The translations under genes and the position numbers were made by a program. From Olsenella timonensis (GTDB taxonomy: Bacteria; Actinomycetota; Coriobacteriia; Coriobacteriales; Atopobiaceae), in contig NZ_LT635455.1 in NCBI RefSeq assembly GCF_900119915.1, positions 310,001 through 374,000 on the forward strand: 64,000 bases of DNA. The letters run 5' to 3'. Position 1 is the first letter of the stretch. Each line of letters opens with the position of its first letter. The notes beneath the pieces are model-generated. The model saw only the letters and a program-made list of their open reading frames with translations, made no database searches and was not told the DNA's origin. This document shows positions 1 through 8,456 of the stretch, piece after piece.

Positions 1-105
1 GTCTCCCTTGCGCTGACGCTGGCGATCTTCGTCGTCGAGTGTGCCGTGCTCGCGTGGTGGGTCCTCGGGCCCTGCGCGCGCAGCCTCTCCCGTCGCGAGC
101 GCTGA
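1..105 (+). CDS. C-terminal end of an unidentified membrane protein (partial)
   Basis: The window opens inside a reading frame that ends with TGA at 103-105. The 34 visible residues begin with a hydrophobic stretch of about 24 residues (Leu, Val, Ala, Ile, Trp) and end in a basic tail, SLSRRER. This fits a last membrane span followed by a cytoplasmic positively charged end. The start and most of the protein lie outside the window, so no function can be assigned. The stop codon overlaps the first copy of the repeat motif of the 104-256 element. Confidence 0.6.
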   Translation, partial: VSLALTLAIFVVECAVLAWWVLGPCARSLSRRER

Positions 106-256
106 GGGTGTGTGCGGCCGCGCCGAGGGTGTGTGCGACATCGCAGGATTGATGTTCTTCTCGACAATGCACCTAGCTGCGGTTTTATGATTGCATGGTA
201 CCGTATTAAAAGTCGAATAGTGCACATACCCTGACGGAGGGCGCGCATACCCTGGC
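104..256. repeat. Four-copy intergenic repeat element, GAGGGTGTGTGCG type
   Basis: Two direct copies of GAGGGTGTGTGCG lie at 104-116 and 125-137. Two inverted, slightly diverged copies (reading CAGGGTATGTGC and CAGGGTATGCGC on the minus strand) lie at about 222-235 and 243-256. The offset is 21 nt inside each pair. The roughly 84 nt between the pairs is clearly AT-richer than the surroundings. The architecture (two direct, interior, two inverted) is the same as in the elements at 15,541 and 34,036, but the motif differs. It could be protein binding sites two helical turns apart, or a structured RNA. Function is unknown. Confidence 0.65.
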
Positions 257-286
257 GAGCGAGCGAGAGCGCCGACTGGCGAGAAG

Positions 287-319
287 AGCGGCGCGGCCCC
301 ACGAGGCGGCCGCGCCGCT
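287..319 (+). terminator. GC stem-loop without a T tract
   Basis: AGCGGCGCGGCC (287-298) pairs perfectly with GGCCGCGCCGCT (308-319) around a 9-nt loop. Only TTC follows, so it is a weak intrinsic terminator at best. It lies directly upstream of the -10 candidate of the next gene. Confidence 0.4.
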
Positions 320-324
320 TCGGG

Positions 325-330
325 TAGAAT
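325..330 (+). promoter_or_regulatory. Candidate -10 box upstream of the 362 gene
   Basis: TAGAAT lies 31 nt upstream of the ATG at 362. It leaves a short leader containing the ribosome site AAAGGA (351-356, 5-nt spacing). No convincing -35 is visible; the 12-bp stem-loop occupies that position. Confidence 0.35.
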
Positions 331-361
331 CCTCTCGTCGCCCAATCGAGAAAGGACCCCG

Positions 362-2104
362 ATGACCAGCCAAGGCCCGAGCCTGAAGGACCTGTTCGAC
401 CGCCTCGGGCGGCAGGGGGCGCCCGGCAACGCCCCGCGTCCCGGCAGCTCGTTCGTGGACCGCCTCGCCACGTGGAGCAGGCGGGCGCTCGTCCTCCTGG
501 CGGTCGTGGCCGTCGTGGCACTCGTCGCCGCCTACTGGTGGTTCCATCCCGCCCTCAACGTTCAGAGCCCGATGGTCTGCACATGGATCGTCGGCATCTG
601 CCTGCTCGGCCTCCTCGCGCTCGCCGTCGCGGCGGCGCGCAGGCCGCTTCGCGCCAAGGCCTATCGCAGGGTGATGATCGTGCCGGTGGCACCGATCGCG
701 GCGATCGTGATTGGCGGCGTTCTCAGCCTGCCCCTCATTCCCGGCAACGCCGAGCGCTACGCCTCGGTCCTCGAGACCACCGACGGCGTCTTCGCCGAGG
801 ATATCGAGGAGGTCGACTACTCGGAGGTCCCCGTCATCGACCGCGACTCCGCGATCCTGCTCGGGAATCGCGCCATGGGCTCCATCCCCGAGTACGTGAG
901 CCAGTTCGAGATCGCGGACACCTACAGCATGATCAACTACCAGGGTCGTCCGGTGCGCGTGAGCCCGCTCGTCTACGCCGACCTCTTCAAGTGGCTCTCC
1001 AACCGCGACAGCGGCATCCCCGCCTACGTGCTCGTCGACATGGTGACGCAGGAGGCGGAGGTCGTGCGCCTGGAGCAGCCGATCCGTTACTCCGACTCCG
1101 AGCCCCTCGCGCGCAACGTCGACCGTCACGCGCAGCTCTCCTACCCCGACCTCATGTTCGACCAGAAGTCCTTCGAGCTGGACGAGGAGGGCCACCCCTG
1201 GTGGGTCTACCCCGTGCAGCGTCGCACGATCGGCCTCTTTGGGGGCACGGACATCTACGGGGTGGTGCTCGTGGACGCCTGCACCGGCGAGACGGACTTC
1301 TACGCCGTGGAGGACTGCCCGACGTGGGTGGACCGCGCCTACCCCTCCGACCTGCTGATCGAGCAGTACAACTGGAGCGGGATGTACGAGAACGGCTGGC
1401 TCAACTCGTGGCTCGGCCAGGAGGGCGTGGTGCGCACCACGCCGGGCACCAACGGCCAGCTCGGCTACAACTACATCGCCCAGGGGGAGGACATCTACCT
1501 CTACACCGGCGTGACGTCGGTCACCGCGGACGACTCGAGCGTGGGGTTCATCCTCGTGAACCAGCGGACCGGCGAGTCGCACTTCTACCCGGTGGCGGGC
1601 GCGACGGAGGCGTCGGCCATGGCGAGCGCCGAGGGCCAGCTGCAAAACCTGCGCTATCAGGCCACCTACCCGATCCTGCTCAACGTGGCCGGCCAGCCGA
1701 CCTACTTCGTGAGTCTCAAGGACGACGCCGGCCTGGTGAAGATGTTCGCGATGATCAACATCGAGCAGTACCAGAGCGTGGCGACGGGCTCCACGGTCGA
1801 GGAGTGCCAGGAGGCCTATCTCGCGCTGCTGGCGTCGGACGGGCTGCTCTCGGAGGAGGAGGCGGCCGAGAGCTCGGCGACGCAGGAGGTGTCCGGGCAG
1901 ATCGCCACGATCGCGCAGGCCGTGGTCGACGGCAACTCCCACTTCTACGTCACGCTCGCGGGTGACGCCACGGGCACGATCTACGACTTCGCCCTGCCCG
2001 AGCTGCTGGAGATCGTGGCCTATCAGCCGGGCGACCAGATCGCGTTCCGCTGTGTCGAGAAGAGCGAGGAGGCCGCCACCGTCACGGTGAGCGACCTCCT
2101 CTGA
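362..2104 (+). CDS. Multi-span membrane protein with a large extracytoplasmic part, function unknown
   Basis: A 580-residue protein. Three hydrophobic segments are visible at about residues 42-60, 72-92 and 104-125. They are followed by about 450 hydrophilic, acidic residues that are probably outside the membrane. The large part contains two similar stretches, DACTGETDFYAVEDC and NQRTGESHFYPVAG, which suggests a duplicated fold; similar wording appears in PepSY-like domains, but I cannot confirm that. The start is supported by AAAGGA 5 nt upstream and a TAGAAT box. It stands alone between the 104-256 repeat element and a convergent gene remnant. I do not recognise the family; a role at the cell envelope is inferred only from topology. 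Confidence 0.7.
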   Translation: MTSQGPSLKDLFDRLGRQGAPGNAPRPGSSFVDRLATWSRRALVLLAVVAVVALVAAYWWFHPALNVQSPMVCTWIVGICLLGLLALAVAAARRPLRAKAYRRVMIVPVAPIAAIVIGGVLSLPLIPGNAERYASVLETTDGVFAEDIEEVDYSEVPVIDRDSAILLGNRAMGSIPEYVSQFEIADTYSMINYQGRPVRVSPLVYADLFKWLSNRDSGIPAYVLVDMVTQEAEVVRLEQPIRYSDSEPLARNVDRHAQLSYPDLMFDQKSFELDEEGHPWWVYPVQRRTIGLFGGTDIYGVVLVDACTGETDFYAVEDCPTWVDRAYPSDLLIEQYNWSGMYENGWLNSWLGQEGVVRTTPGTNGQLGYNYIAQGEDIYLYTGVTSVTADDSSVGFILVNQRTGESHFYPVAGATEASAMASAEGQLQNLRYQATYPILLNVAGQPTYFVSLKDDAGLVKMFAMINIEQYQSVATGSTVEECQEAYLALLASDGLLSEEEAAESSATQEVSGQIATIAQAVVDGNSHFYVTLAGDATGTIYDFALPELLEIVAYQPGDQIAFRCVEKSEEAATVTVSDLL

Positions 2105-2128
2105 GGCGCGCGCCATCGAGCACAGACG

Positions 2129-2330
2129 CTAGAAGGCGATGTCGAAGTCCTCCGCAGGGATCGTGTAGCTGGAGCCGCCGTCGGCGCCGCCGATCACGCT
2201 GACCTCGGTCTCCTCGCGCCCGTAGCGCAGGGCGAGCTCGTTGTCCCCGGAGCCGGTGTCAAAGTAGTAGAACAGCCAGCCCGAGACGGTCTCGCCCTGT
2301 CCGGCGCCCTCGGGGGCGGTCAGGTTATCG
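2129..2330 (-). pseudogene. C-terminal remnant of a DUF4352/DUF5067-like secreted protein
   Basis: On the minus strand a frame ending in TAG (2129-2131) encodes about 65 residues, including GETVSGWLFYYFDTGSG and a terminal EDFDIAF. The pattern (a Gly-Glu-Thr turn followed by an aromatic beta strand) resembles the last strands of small secreted immunoglobulin-like lipoproteins of the DUF4352/DUF5067 kind. The frame runs upstream into the asparaginase gene in a different reading frame, with no start codon, lipobox or ribosome site of its own. It therefore looks like the surviving 3' end of a gene whose front was lost when the asparaginase end was joined to it. Family assignment is tentative. 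Confidence 0.5.
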
Positions 2331-3329
2331 TGGCGTGCGGTCGTGGTTGACGGGCTGGTAGAAGAGGCGTGCGACCTCGGCGGGGTCGCGGGTCTGACCG
2401 AGCGCCCACATGGTCTTTGCCACGAGCGCCTCGGTCGTCATGTCGTCCCCGCGCAGGATGCCGTCCCTGTTGGCGTAGGCGCGCCCGACCTCGTAGACGC
2501 CGAGGTCGAGCCCCTCCTCGGGAACCTGCGTGGTCACGACGAGCGTGCGGCCGGAGCCCACCCAGTCGTAGATGGCTCGCTGGTATGCCCCGTCGTACGC
2601 GGGGATGCCGCCGATGCCGAACGTCTCCAGGATGACGGCGTCGTAGTCGGGCGCGAGCAGCTCGAAGATCGACGGCCGCAGCTCGGGGGTGAGCTTGAGC
2701 ACGATGACGCGGTCGTCGAGGGCGTTATAGAAGCTCGGCTTCCGACCGTCCTTCTCGCCCGGAGAGACCCCGGCCGCGCGCACGACGCGCTCCCCGCGGA
2801 CGTAGGCGAGCGGCGGGAAGTTCATGCTGGTGAACGCGTTGAAGCTCATGGTTCGCTGCTTGCGGGCGCGCGTGCCGCAGATCGCCTCGCCGCCGAAGAC
2901 CACGCTCACGTCGCGCGACGACGCCTCGCAGGCGTAGAGGGCGCTGTGGTAGAGGTTGAGCTTGGCGTCGGTGAAGGGCGCGGACATGGGCTGCTGCGAG
3001 CCGGTGAGCACGATGGGCTTCTCGCTGTCCTGGATCAGGTAGGAGAGGGCCGCGGCGGTGTAGGCCATCGTGTCGGTGCCGTGCAGGACGACGAACCCGT
3101 CGTATCGGTCGTAGGCGTCACGAATCACCCCGGCGATCCGCAGCCAGTCGCGCGGGCGCATGTTGGTGCTGTCGATGTTCATGGGCTGGACGAAGTCCAG
3201 CTCGCAGACGGTGTCGAGCAGAGGGACGCGTTCCGCGAGCTCGCGCCCGGTGAGCGTGGGGGCGAGGCCGTCGGTCTGCTGGGTCGAGGCGATGGTGCCG
3301 CCCGTGGCGATGAGCAGGACGCGGTTCAC
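2325..3329 (-). CDS. ansA: L-asparaginase, type I (cytoplasmic)
   Basis: Hydrolyses asparagine to aspartate and ammonia. The 334-residue length and the absence of a signal peptide match the cytoplasmic type I enzyme. The first signature ATGGTIAS places the nucleophile at Thr12. The second signature LHGTDTMAY gives Thr85-Asp86, and Lys157 in TRARKQ sits where the catalytic lysine is expected. Its start overlaps the stop of the upstream Cof-type phosphatase by 4 nt (ATGA), so the two are translationally coupled. The 3' end abuts a gene remnant. The coupled HAD gene gives no obvious pathway clue; ammonia or aspartate supply is the likely role. Confidence 0.93.
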   Translation of the reverse strand: MNRVLLIATGGTIASTQQTDGLAPTLTGRELAERVPLLDTVCELDFVQPMNIDSTNMRPRDWLRIAGVIRDAYDRYDGFVVLHGTDTMAYTAAALSYLIQDSEKPIVLTGSQQPMSAPFTDAKLNLYHSALYACEASSRDVSVVFGGEAICGTRARKQRTMSFNAFTSMNFPPLAYVRGERVVRAAGVSPGEKDGRKPSFYNALDDRVIVLKLTPELRPSIFELLAPDYDAVILETFGIGGIPAYDGAYQRAIYDWVGSGRTLVVTTQVPEEGLDLGVYEVGRAYANRDGILRGDDMTTEALVAKTMWALGQTRDPAEVARLFYQPVNHDRTPR

Positions 3330-4159
3330 GAGCGCCCCCCGCCCCCCAGGAGATAGCGGTCGATCGCCTCGGCGCAGCCGTCATGGTTGTTGTCGGCAAC
3401 GACCACGCTCGCGGCGGCGCGCGCCCCCGCGTTGGCGTTGCCCATGGCCACGCCGAGCCCGGCGACCCGCAGCATGTCTATGTCGTTGTCGGCGTCGCCC
3501 ACGGCGATCGTGGCGGCGGCTTCGATGCCCAGCAGGTCGGCAAGGGCGAGGAGGCCCGTGCCCTTGGTCACGCCGGCGGGGGAGAACTCGAGGCTCGCGG
3601 TCTCGGAGCGCGCCAGCTCGGCGCGCACGCCCCCCAGGCGGGCGATGAATCGCTCGCGCGCGTCGGGGGTCACGAAGTGGAAGATGAGCTTCTGGAAGAC
3701 GGCGTCCTCGTCGAGCAGCACGGAGCGGATGTCGTCGACCTGCCAGGCGGTCGCACGGTACATGCCCTGGTAGATCTGCATCTCGTAGCGGGCCATCTCC
3801 TCGATCTGCGAGCCCTCGCAGTAGAAGCCCGGCCCCTGGAACGCGTCTATCAGGGCGTCGTCGGCCCCGAGGGCGTCGAGGGCCGCCACGATGACCTCGC
3901 GGGGCATGGGCAGCGCGGAGATGACGCGGTGCTCGTGGAGGTCGTAGAGCACGGTGCCGTTGCAGCAGATGGCATAGCGGACCGAGCTAAAGCTCTCCTG
4001 GTTGAGCTCGATCATCTTGGGGCAGCGGCCCGAGCAGATGGCGACGGTCCTGCCGGCCGCGACGACCCGCTCGATCGCGCGCGCCGAGGAGGGGCGCACG
4101 CGCTTCTCGTCGTCAAGCAGCGTCCCGTCCATGTCAAAGGCTATGAGCTGGTAGGCCAC
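3326..4159 (-). CDS. Cof-type HAD phosphatase
   Basis: A 277-residue HAD-superfamily hydrolase of the Cof (type IIB) subfamily, which dephosphorylates sugar phosphates, nucleotides or cofactors such as FMN. Motif I is FDMDGTLL, with nucleophile Asp9 and acid/base Asp11. Motif IV VGDADNDIDML near the C-terminus supplies the Mg-binding aspartates. A cap domain of about 110 residues between them is typical of the family. It overlaps ansA by 4 nt downstream. Substrates cannot be predicted for Cof proteins from sequence. Confidence 0.88.
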   Translation of the reverse strand: MAYQLIAFDMDGTLLDDEKRVRPSSARAIERVVAAGRTVAICSGRCPKMIELNQESFSSVRYAICCNGTVLYDLHEHRVISALPMPREVIVAALDALGADDALIDAFQGPGFYCEGSQIEEMARYEMQIYQGMYRATAWQVDDIRSVLLDEDAVFQKLIFHFVTPDARERFIARLGGVRAELARSETASLEFSPAGVTKGTGLLALADLLGIEAAATIAVGDADNDIDMLRVAGLGVAMGNANAGARAAASVVVADNNHDGCAEAIDRYLLGGGGRS

Positions 4160-4214
4160 GCTTCCTCCCGTGGTTCTCGGCTTTGACGGGCGTGTGGTCG
4201 GCCGGTCCGCCCGC

Positions 4215-5696
4215 TCAGCGGTGATAGTAGCCGCGGCGCTCGTACTTGGGCTCGCAGCAGACGTTGATGCCCAGGTTGCGATACGTGCTCCGGTCGGCCT
4301 CGGAGAGTATGACCGAGAAGTACGCGTCGCAGCCGGCGAGACGGGCGAGCGCGTCGACGGCGGCGTCCGCCTGCGCGTCCGTCGCCGAGGAGAGCGAGAG
4401 CGCGATCAGCATCTCGTCGGAGTGCAGGCGCGGGTTTCTGCTGCGCAGGTGCTCGGTCTTGAGGTGGCATATCGGAACGAGGGCCTCCTCGCTCACCACG
4501 TAGGTCTCCTTGGGGATGCCCGCCATGTGCTTGGCGGCGTTGAGCAGAAGCGACGCCGCGGCGCCCATGAGGTCCGACGTCTTACCGGTCACGAGGGCCC
4601 CGTCGGGAAGCACCATCGCGGCGGCGGGCCCGCCGGTGGCCTCCTCCTTGGCGAGCGCCGCCTGATGGGCGGGGGAGTAGTCGCAGGTCACGCCCACCTG
4701 GTTCATGAGCAGCTCTATCTTGTCGAGCGCCTCCTTGCCCTCCCCGGTGCGACGCAGGCCCTCGGCGGCGGCGAACCAGCGGCGGACGATCTCGTTCCTC
4801 GCGGCCTCCTGGCACGCCTCGTCGTCGGAGATGCACAGGCCGACCATGTTGACGCCCATGTCGGTGGGGGACTGGTAGGGGCTCTCGCCGGCGATCTTCT
4901 CGAGCATGCACTTGAGCACCGGGAACGACTCGACGTCGCGGTTGTAGTTGACCGTGACGTCGCCGTAGGCGTCCAGGTGCCACGGGTCGATGATGTTGCG
5001 GTCGTCGAGGTCCGCCGTGGCGGCCTCGTAGGCGACGTTCACCGGGTGCTTGAGCGGGAGGTTCCACACCGGGAAGGTCTCGTACTTGGCGTAGCCGGCC
5101 TGCACCCCGCGCTTGTTCTCGTGATAGAGCTGGGAGAGGCACGTGGCGAGCTTGCCCGAGCCGGGGCCGGGCGCGGTCACCACGACGAGCGGGCGGGTCG
5201 TCTCGATGTAGTCGTTCTTGCCGAAGCCCTCGTCGGAGACGATGTGGTCGACGTCGGAGGGGTAGCCGTCGATGAGGTAGTGCCGCCACACCGAGACGCC
5301 CATGGACTCGAGGCGCCGCCGGAAGGCCTCCGCGTGCGGCTGGCCGGTGAAGTGCGTGATGCAGATGCCGCCCACCAGGAGCCCGCGCGCGCGGAACGAG
5401 TCCATGAGGCGCAGCGCGTCCTCCTCGTAGGTGATGCCGATGTCGGAGCGGCGCTTGGCGTTCTCGATGTTGTCGGCGTTGATGACGATGATGGCCTCGA
5501 CGTCGTCGGCGAGGCTCTCGAGCATGCGAATCTTGGAGTCGGGCTCAAAGCCGGGCAGCACGCGGCTCGCGTGGTAGTCGTCGAAGAGCTTCCCGCCAAA
5601 CTCGAGGTAGAGCTTCCCGCCGAACTGTCCGATGCGCTCGCGGATCTTCTCCGCCTGGAGGGCGATGTACCTGTCGTTGTCAAAGCCGATGCGCAT
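4215..5696 (-). CDS. DUF1846 family protein
   Basis: A 493-residue protein that matches the DUF1846 family along its length, including the start MRIGFDNDRYIALQAEKI, the central TAPGPGSGKLATCLSQLYHE segment with a phosphate-loop-like GPGSGK, and the end GINVCCEPKYERRGYYHR. Members are cytosolic and widespread in anaerobic Firmicutes and Actinobacteria; structures are known but the biochemical role is not established. The start is supported by AGGAAAGG upstream of the ATG. It is transcribed divergently from the esterase-like operon and is separated by 55 nt from the downstream Cof phosphatase, with which it may be co-transcribed. Confidence 0.85.
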   Translation of the reverse strand: MRIGFDNDRYIALQAEKIRERIGQFGGKLYLEFGGKLFDDYHASRVLPGFEPDSKIRMLESLADDVEAIIVINADNIENAKRRSDIGITYEEDALRLMDSFRARGLLVGGICITHFTGQPHAEAFRRRLESMGVSVWRHYLIDGYPSDVDHIVSDEGFGKNDYIETTRPLVVVTAPGPGSGKLATCLSQLYHENKRGVQAGYAKYETFPVWNLPLKHPVNVAYEAATADLDDRNIIDPWHLDAYGDVTVNYNRDVESFPVLKCMLEKIAGESPYQSPTDMGVNMVGLCISDDEACQEAARNEIVRRWFAAAEGLRRTGEGKEALDKIELLMNQVGVTCDYSPAHQAALAKEEATGGPAAAMVLPDGALVTGKTSDLMGAAASLLLNAAKHMAGIPKETYVVSEEALVPICHLKTEHLRSRNPRLHSDEMLIALSLSSATDAQADAAVDALARLAGCDAYFSVILSEADRSTYRNLGINVCCEPKYERRGYYHR

Positions 5697-5915
5697 GGGG
5701 TGCCTTTCCTCGTCGTCTCACGATAGGAAAGAGTAGCACGAGCCCGGGCGGTCTCCCCCAACATCTCGGAACAAACTCCGCCGCACAGCGGCGCCGACGA
5801 GGGCGGAGATTTCGGGTTTGTGTCACCCTTACACGAGTAAAACACGCGTCTCGCACGTGAGCGGTATCATGACTGATGCACAATCGGGGACATGGTCCGA
5901 CCTTTTGGGGGAAAC

Positions 5916-7244
5916 ATGGACAAGAAGAACATCGTGTGCACGAGCAGCATCCTCGGCACGGACATGCACGTCATCGCCTACGGCAAGAAGGGCCTGCCCG
6001 TCGTGGTCTTCCCGACGCAGGGCCAGGCGCCCGAGAGCATCGAGGAGGTCGGCGTCGTCGACGAGCTGGCGGACTACCTCGAGTCCGGCACCATCCAGCT
6101 CTTCTGCACCGAGACCATCGACGACGAGACCTGGGGCGGCACCGGCGACCCCGCCGAGCGCGCCCAGCGCCAGGAGACCTACTACCACTACGTCGTCGAC
6201 GAGCTCGTGCCGCTCGTGAACAAGGTGAACAAGACGACCGCGCGCCCGCTCGCGCTCGGCTTTGACGCCGGCGCCACGCAGGCCTCCGTCGTCGCCCTGC
6301 GCCGCCCGGACCTCTTCCAGGGCTGCGTCTGCCTCTCCGGCTGCTATGACGCCCGTCGCTACTTCGGCGACTGGATGGACGCCACGCTCTATGACAACAC
6401 GCCCTGCGCGTTCCTGTCCCAGATGCCCGCCGACCACCCCTACGTTGCCGTCTACAACCAGCGCCAGCTGCTGTTCTGCACCGGTCAGGAGGCCTCCGAG
6501 GCCGACGCGCTGCGCTCCACGCGCGAGATGGGCGCCCAGTTTGCGCGGCTCGGCGTCGACGTGTGGTGCGACTACTGGGGTGCCGACGTGACGCACACCT
6601 GGTTCTGGTGGAAGAAGCAGCTGCGCTACTTCCTGCCGATCGTGCTCGACGACGTCGAGAAGACCACGGCGGCCGAGAAGCCCGCCCCCGCCAAGAAGCG
6701 CGCGACCACGCGCAAGAAGCCCGCGGCTGCCGCCACGGTCAAGAAGACCGCCGCCGCGGCCGAGAAGAAGCCCGCCGCCGCGACTGCGACGAAGAAGCCC
6801 GCGACCAAGAAGTCCGCCCCCGCTGCGACGAAGGAGGACGCGGCGAAGAAGGCCGAGCCCAAGAAGCCCGCGTCCAAGGTCGCGGCCGCCAAGGCCGAGC
6901 CGGCGAAGAAGGCCGAGCCGGCGAAGAAGGCCGAGCCGGCGAAGAAGGCCGCCCCCGCCAAGGCGACCAAGGCCGCCGCGCCGGCGAAGGCCGAGAAGCC
7001 CGCGGTCCCCGCAAAGGCCGTCAAGGCAGCCGCGCCCGCCAAGGCCGTGAAGCCCGCCGCGCCGGCAAAGGCGACCAAGCCCGCTGCCCCGGCCAAGGTT
7101 GAGAAGCCCGCGACGGCCGCCAAGAAGCCCGCCGCCGCAAAGCCCGCCGCCGCCAAGAAGCCAGCCGCCGCAAAGCCCGCTGCTGCCAAGAAGCCCGCCT
7201 CCAAGCCCTCCGCCACCACGGCCAAGGCCAAGAGCGCCAAGTAG
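5916..7244 (+). CDS. Esterase-fold protein (nucleophile replaced) with a histone H1-like Lys/Ala tail
   Basis: A 442-residue protein. Residues 1 to about 245 resemble the putative esterase (esterase D-like) alpha/beta-hydrolase family: the segment around LRRPDLFQGCVCLSG and the late DVTHTW with the expected catalytic histidine are present. The nucleophile elbow, normally G-x-Ser-x-G, reads LGFDAGATQ, so the serine is replaced by aspartate. The last 190 or so residues are almost only Lys, Ala and Pro (AKKAEPAKKAEP type repeats), like bacterial histone H1-like or nucleic-acid-binding tails. ATG at 5916 is preferred over 5892 because GGGGGA lies just upstream. It is followed with no gap by the ATP-grasp gene. 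Whether it is an enzyme, a scaffold or a DNA-associated protein is unknown. Confidence 0.75.
   Translation: MDKKNIVCTSSILGTDMHVIAYGKKGLPVVVFPTQGQAPESIEEVGVVDELADYLESGTIQLFCTETIDDETWGGTGDPAERAQRQETYYHYVVDELVPLVNKVNKTTARPLALGFDAGATQASVVALRRPDLFQGCVCLSGCYDARRYFGDWMDATLYDNTPCAFLSQMPADHPYVAVYNQRQLLFCTGQEASEADALRSTREMGAQFARLGVDVWCDYWGADVTHTWFWWKKQLRYFLPIVLDDVEKTTAAEKPAPAKKRATTRKKPAAAATVKKTAAAAEKKPAAATATKKPATKKSAPAATKEDAAKKAEPKKPASKVAAAKAEPAKKAEPAKKAEPAKKAAPAKATKAAAPAKAEKPAVPAKAVKAAAPAKAVKPAAPAKATKPAAPAKVEKPATAAKKPAAAKPAAAKKPAAAKPAAAKKPASKPSATTAKAKSAK
6893..6946 (+). repeat. Three perfect 18-bp tandem repeats in the Lys/Ala-rich tail
   Basis: The unit GGCCGAGCCGGCGAAGAA occurs three times without a mismatch at 6893, 6911 and 6929, encoding PAKKAE-type hexapeptides. 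Looser repeats of the same composition continue to about 7230. Such runs expand and contract easily by slippage. Confidence 0.9.
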
Positions 7245-8456
7245 ATGAACTTCGTCTTCGTCTCGCCGCAGTTCCCGCATGTGTACTGGCAGTTCTGCGC
7301 GGCGCTGCGGCGAGACGGCGCGCGGGTGCTCGGCATCGGCGACACGCCCTACGACCAGCTCCCGCCCGAGGTGCGCACCTCGCTCGACGAGTACTACTGG
7401 GTCCACGACCTCGAGGACTACGACGAGGTCTACCGAGCAGTCGCGTACTTCTCGTTCCACTACGGCAAGCCCGACTGGATAGAGTCGAACAACGAGCACT
7501 GGCTTCCGCTCGACGCCCGCCTGCGCGAGGACTTCAACGTCGCGCGCGGGCCGCGTCCGGGCGAGGTGGCCCGCTGGCAGAGCAAGGCCGCCCAGAAGCC
7601 GCTCTACGCCGCAGCGGGCGTGCCGACCGCGCGCCAGACCAGTCTCACCACCTTTGACGAGACGCGCTGGTTCATCGGGGAGATGGGCCACTACCCGGTC
7701 TTCGCCAAGCCGGAGGTGGGCGTCGGCGCCGCAGGCACGAGAATCCTGACCTGCGATGACGACCTGCGCGCCCTTCTCGCCGACCACGGCGACGTCCCCT
7801 ACGTCGTCGAGCAGCTCGTCAGCGGCGGCATCTGCTCGTGGGACGCCGTGCTGGACAGCCGAGGGGAGCCCCTCTTCGAGAACCAGGAGGAGTTTCCCCC
7901 GTCGATGGCCGACGTCGTACACGGCGGGCTCGACCTCGCCTACCTCTCCCGCCCTGACGTGGACCCGGAGCTCTCGCGCCTGGGCCGCGCCGTCGTGCGC
8001 TCCTTCGGGCTCACGAGCCGCTTCGTCCACCTGGAGTTCTTCCGGTTGGACCGCGACCGCCCGGGCCTGGGGGCGCGAGGCGACTACGTCGGGCTCGAGG
8101 TGAACGTGCGCCCGCCCGGCGGCACCACGCCGGAGATGATGAACTACGCGCATGCCGTGAACGTCTACCAGATCTGGGCCGACATGGTCTGCTTTGACGA
8201 GCGCCGCGTCGAGGCCGACGGGACGGACGCGCTGTGCGTCTACGCGAGCCGTCGTGACGCCCATCGCTACGCGCACGCGCACGAGGAGGTGCTCGCGGAG
8301 TTTGGCGGGGCCATCGTCTCCCACGGGCGCGTGCCCGACGCGCTCTCCGACGACATGGGCAACTATCAGTACACCGCGCGCCTCGCGACGCGCGCGGAGG
8401 CGGGCGAGTTCGTGGCGTTCGTCCACGAGAGGGAGCATGAGGAAGATGGAGATTAG
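7245..8456 (+). CDS. ATP-grasp superfamily carboxylate-amine ligase-like protein
   Basis: A 403-residue ATP-grasp protein. The N-terminal pre-ATP-grasp region starts MNFVFVSPQFPHVYWQF. The ATP-binding part contains YPVFAKPEVGVGAAGTRI (the conserved lysine and glycine-rich loop) and VVEQLV. The C-terminal metal-binding motif is GLEVNVRPPGGTTPEM, matching the usual E-x-N-x-R-x-x-G-G. Such enzymes join a carboxylate to an amine via an acyl phosphate. The start codon follows the upstream stop directly (TAG ATG) and lacks a clear ribosome site, indicating translational coupling to the esterase-like gene. The acetyltransferase downstream overlaps it. The trio may make or modify a small amino-acid conjugate, but no substrate is evident. 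Confidence 0.8.
   Translation: MNFVFVSPQFPHVYWQFCAALRRDGARVLGIGDTPYDQLPPEVRTSLDEYYWVHDLEDYDEVYRAVAYFSFHYGKPDWIESNNEHWLPLDARLREDFNVARGPRPGEVARWQSKAAQKPLYAAAGVPTARQTSLTTFDETRWFIGEMGHYPVFAKPEVGVGAAGTRILTCDDDLRALLADHGDVPYVVEQLVSGGICSWDAVLDSRGEPLFENQEEFPPSMADVVHGGLDLAYLSRPDVDPELSRLGRAVVRSFGLTSRFVHLEFFRLDRDRPGLGARGDYVGLEVNVRPPGGTTPEMMNYAHAVNVYQIWADMVCFDERRVEADGTDALCVYASRRDAHRYAHAHEEVLAEFGGAIVSHGRVPDALSDDMGNYQYTARLATRAEAGEFVAFVHEREHEEDGD

Noticed and set aside
206-2116. 636-codon open frame on the minus strand opposite the membrane protein gene
   Set aside because: Arg/Val/Gly/Leu/His-rich translation typical of the complementary frame of GC-rich genes, no ribosome site, and the plus-strand frame has clear membrane spans and a promoter.
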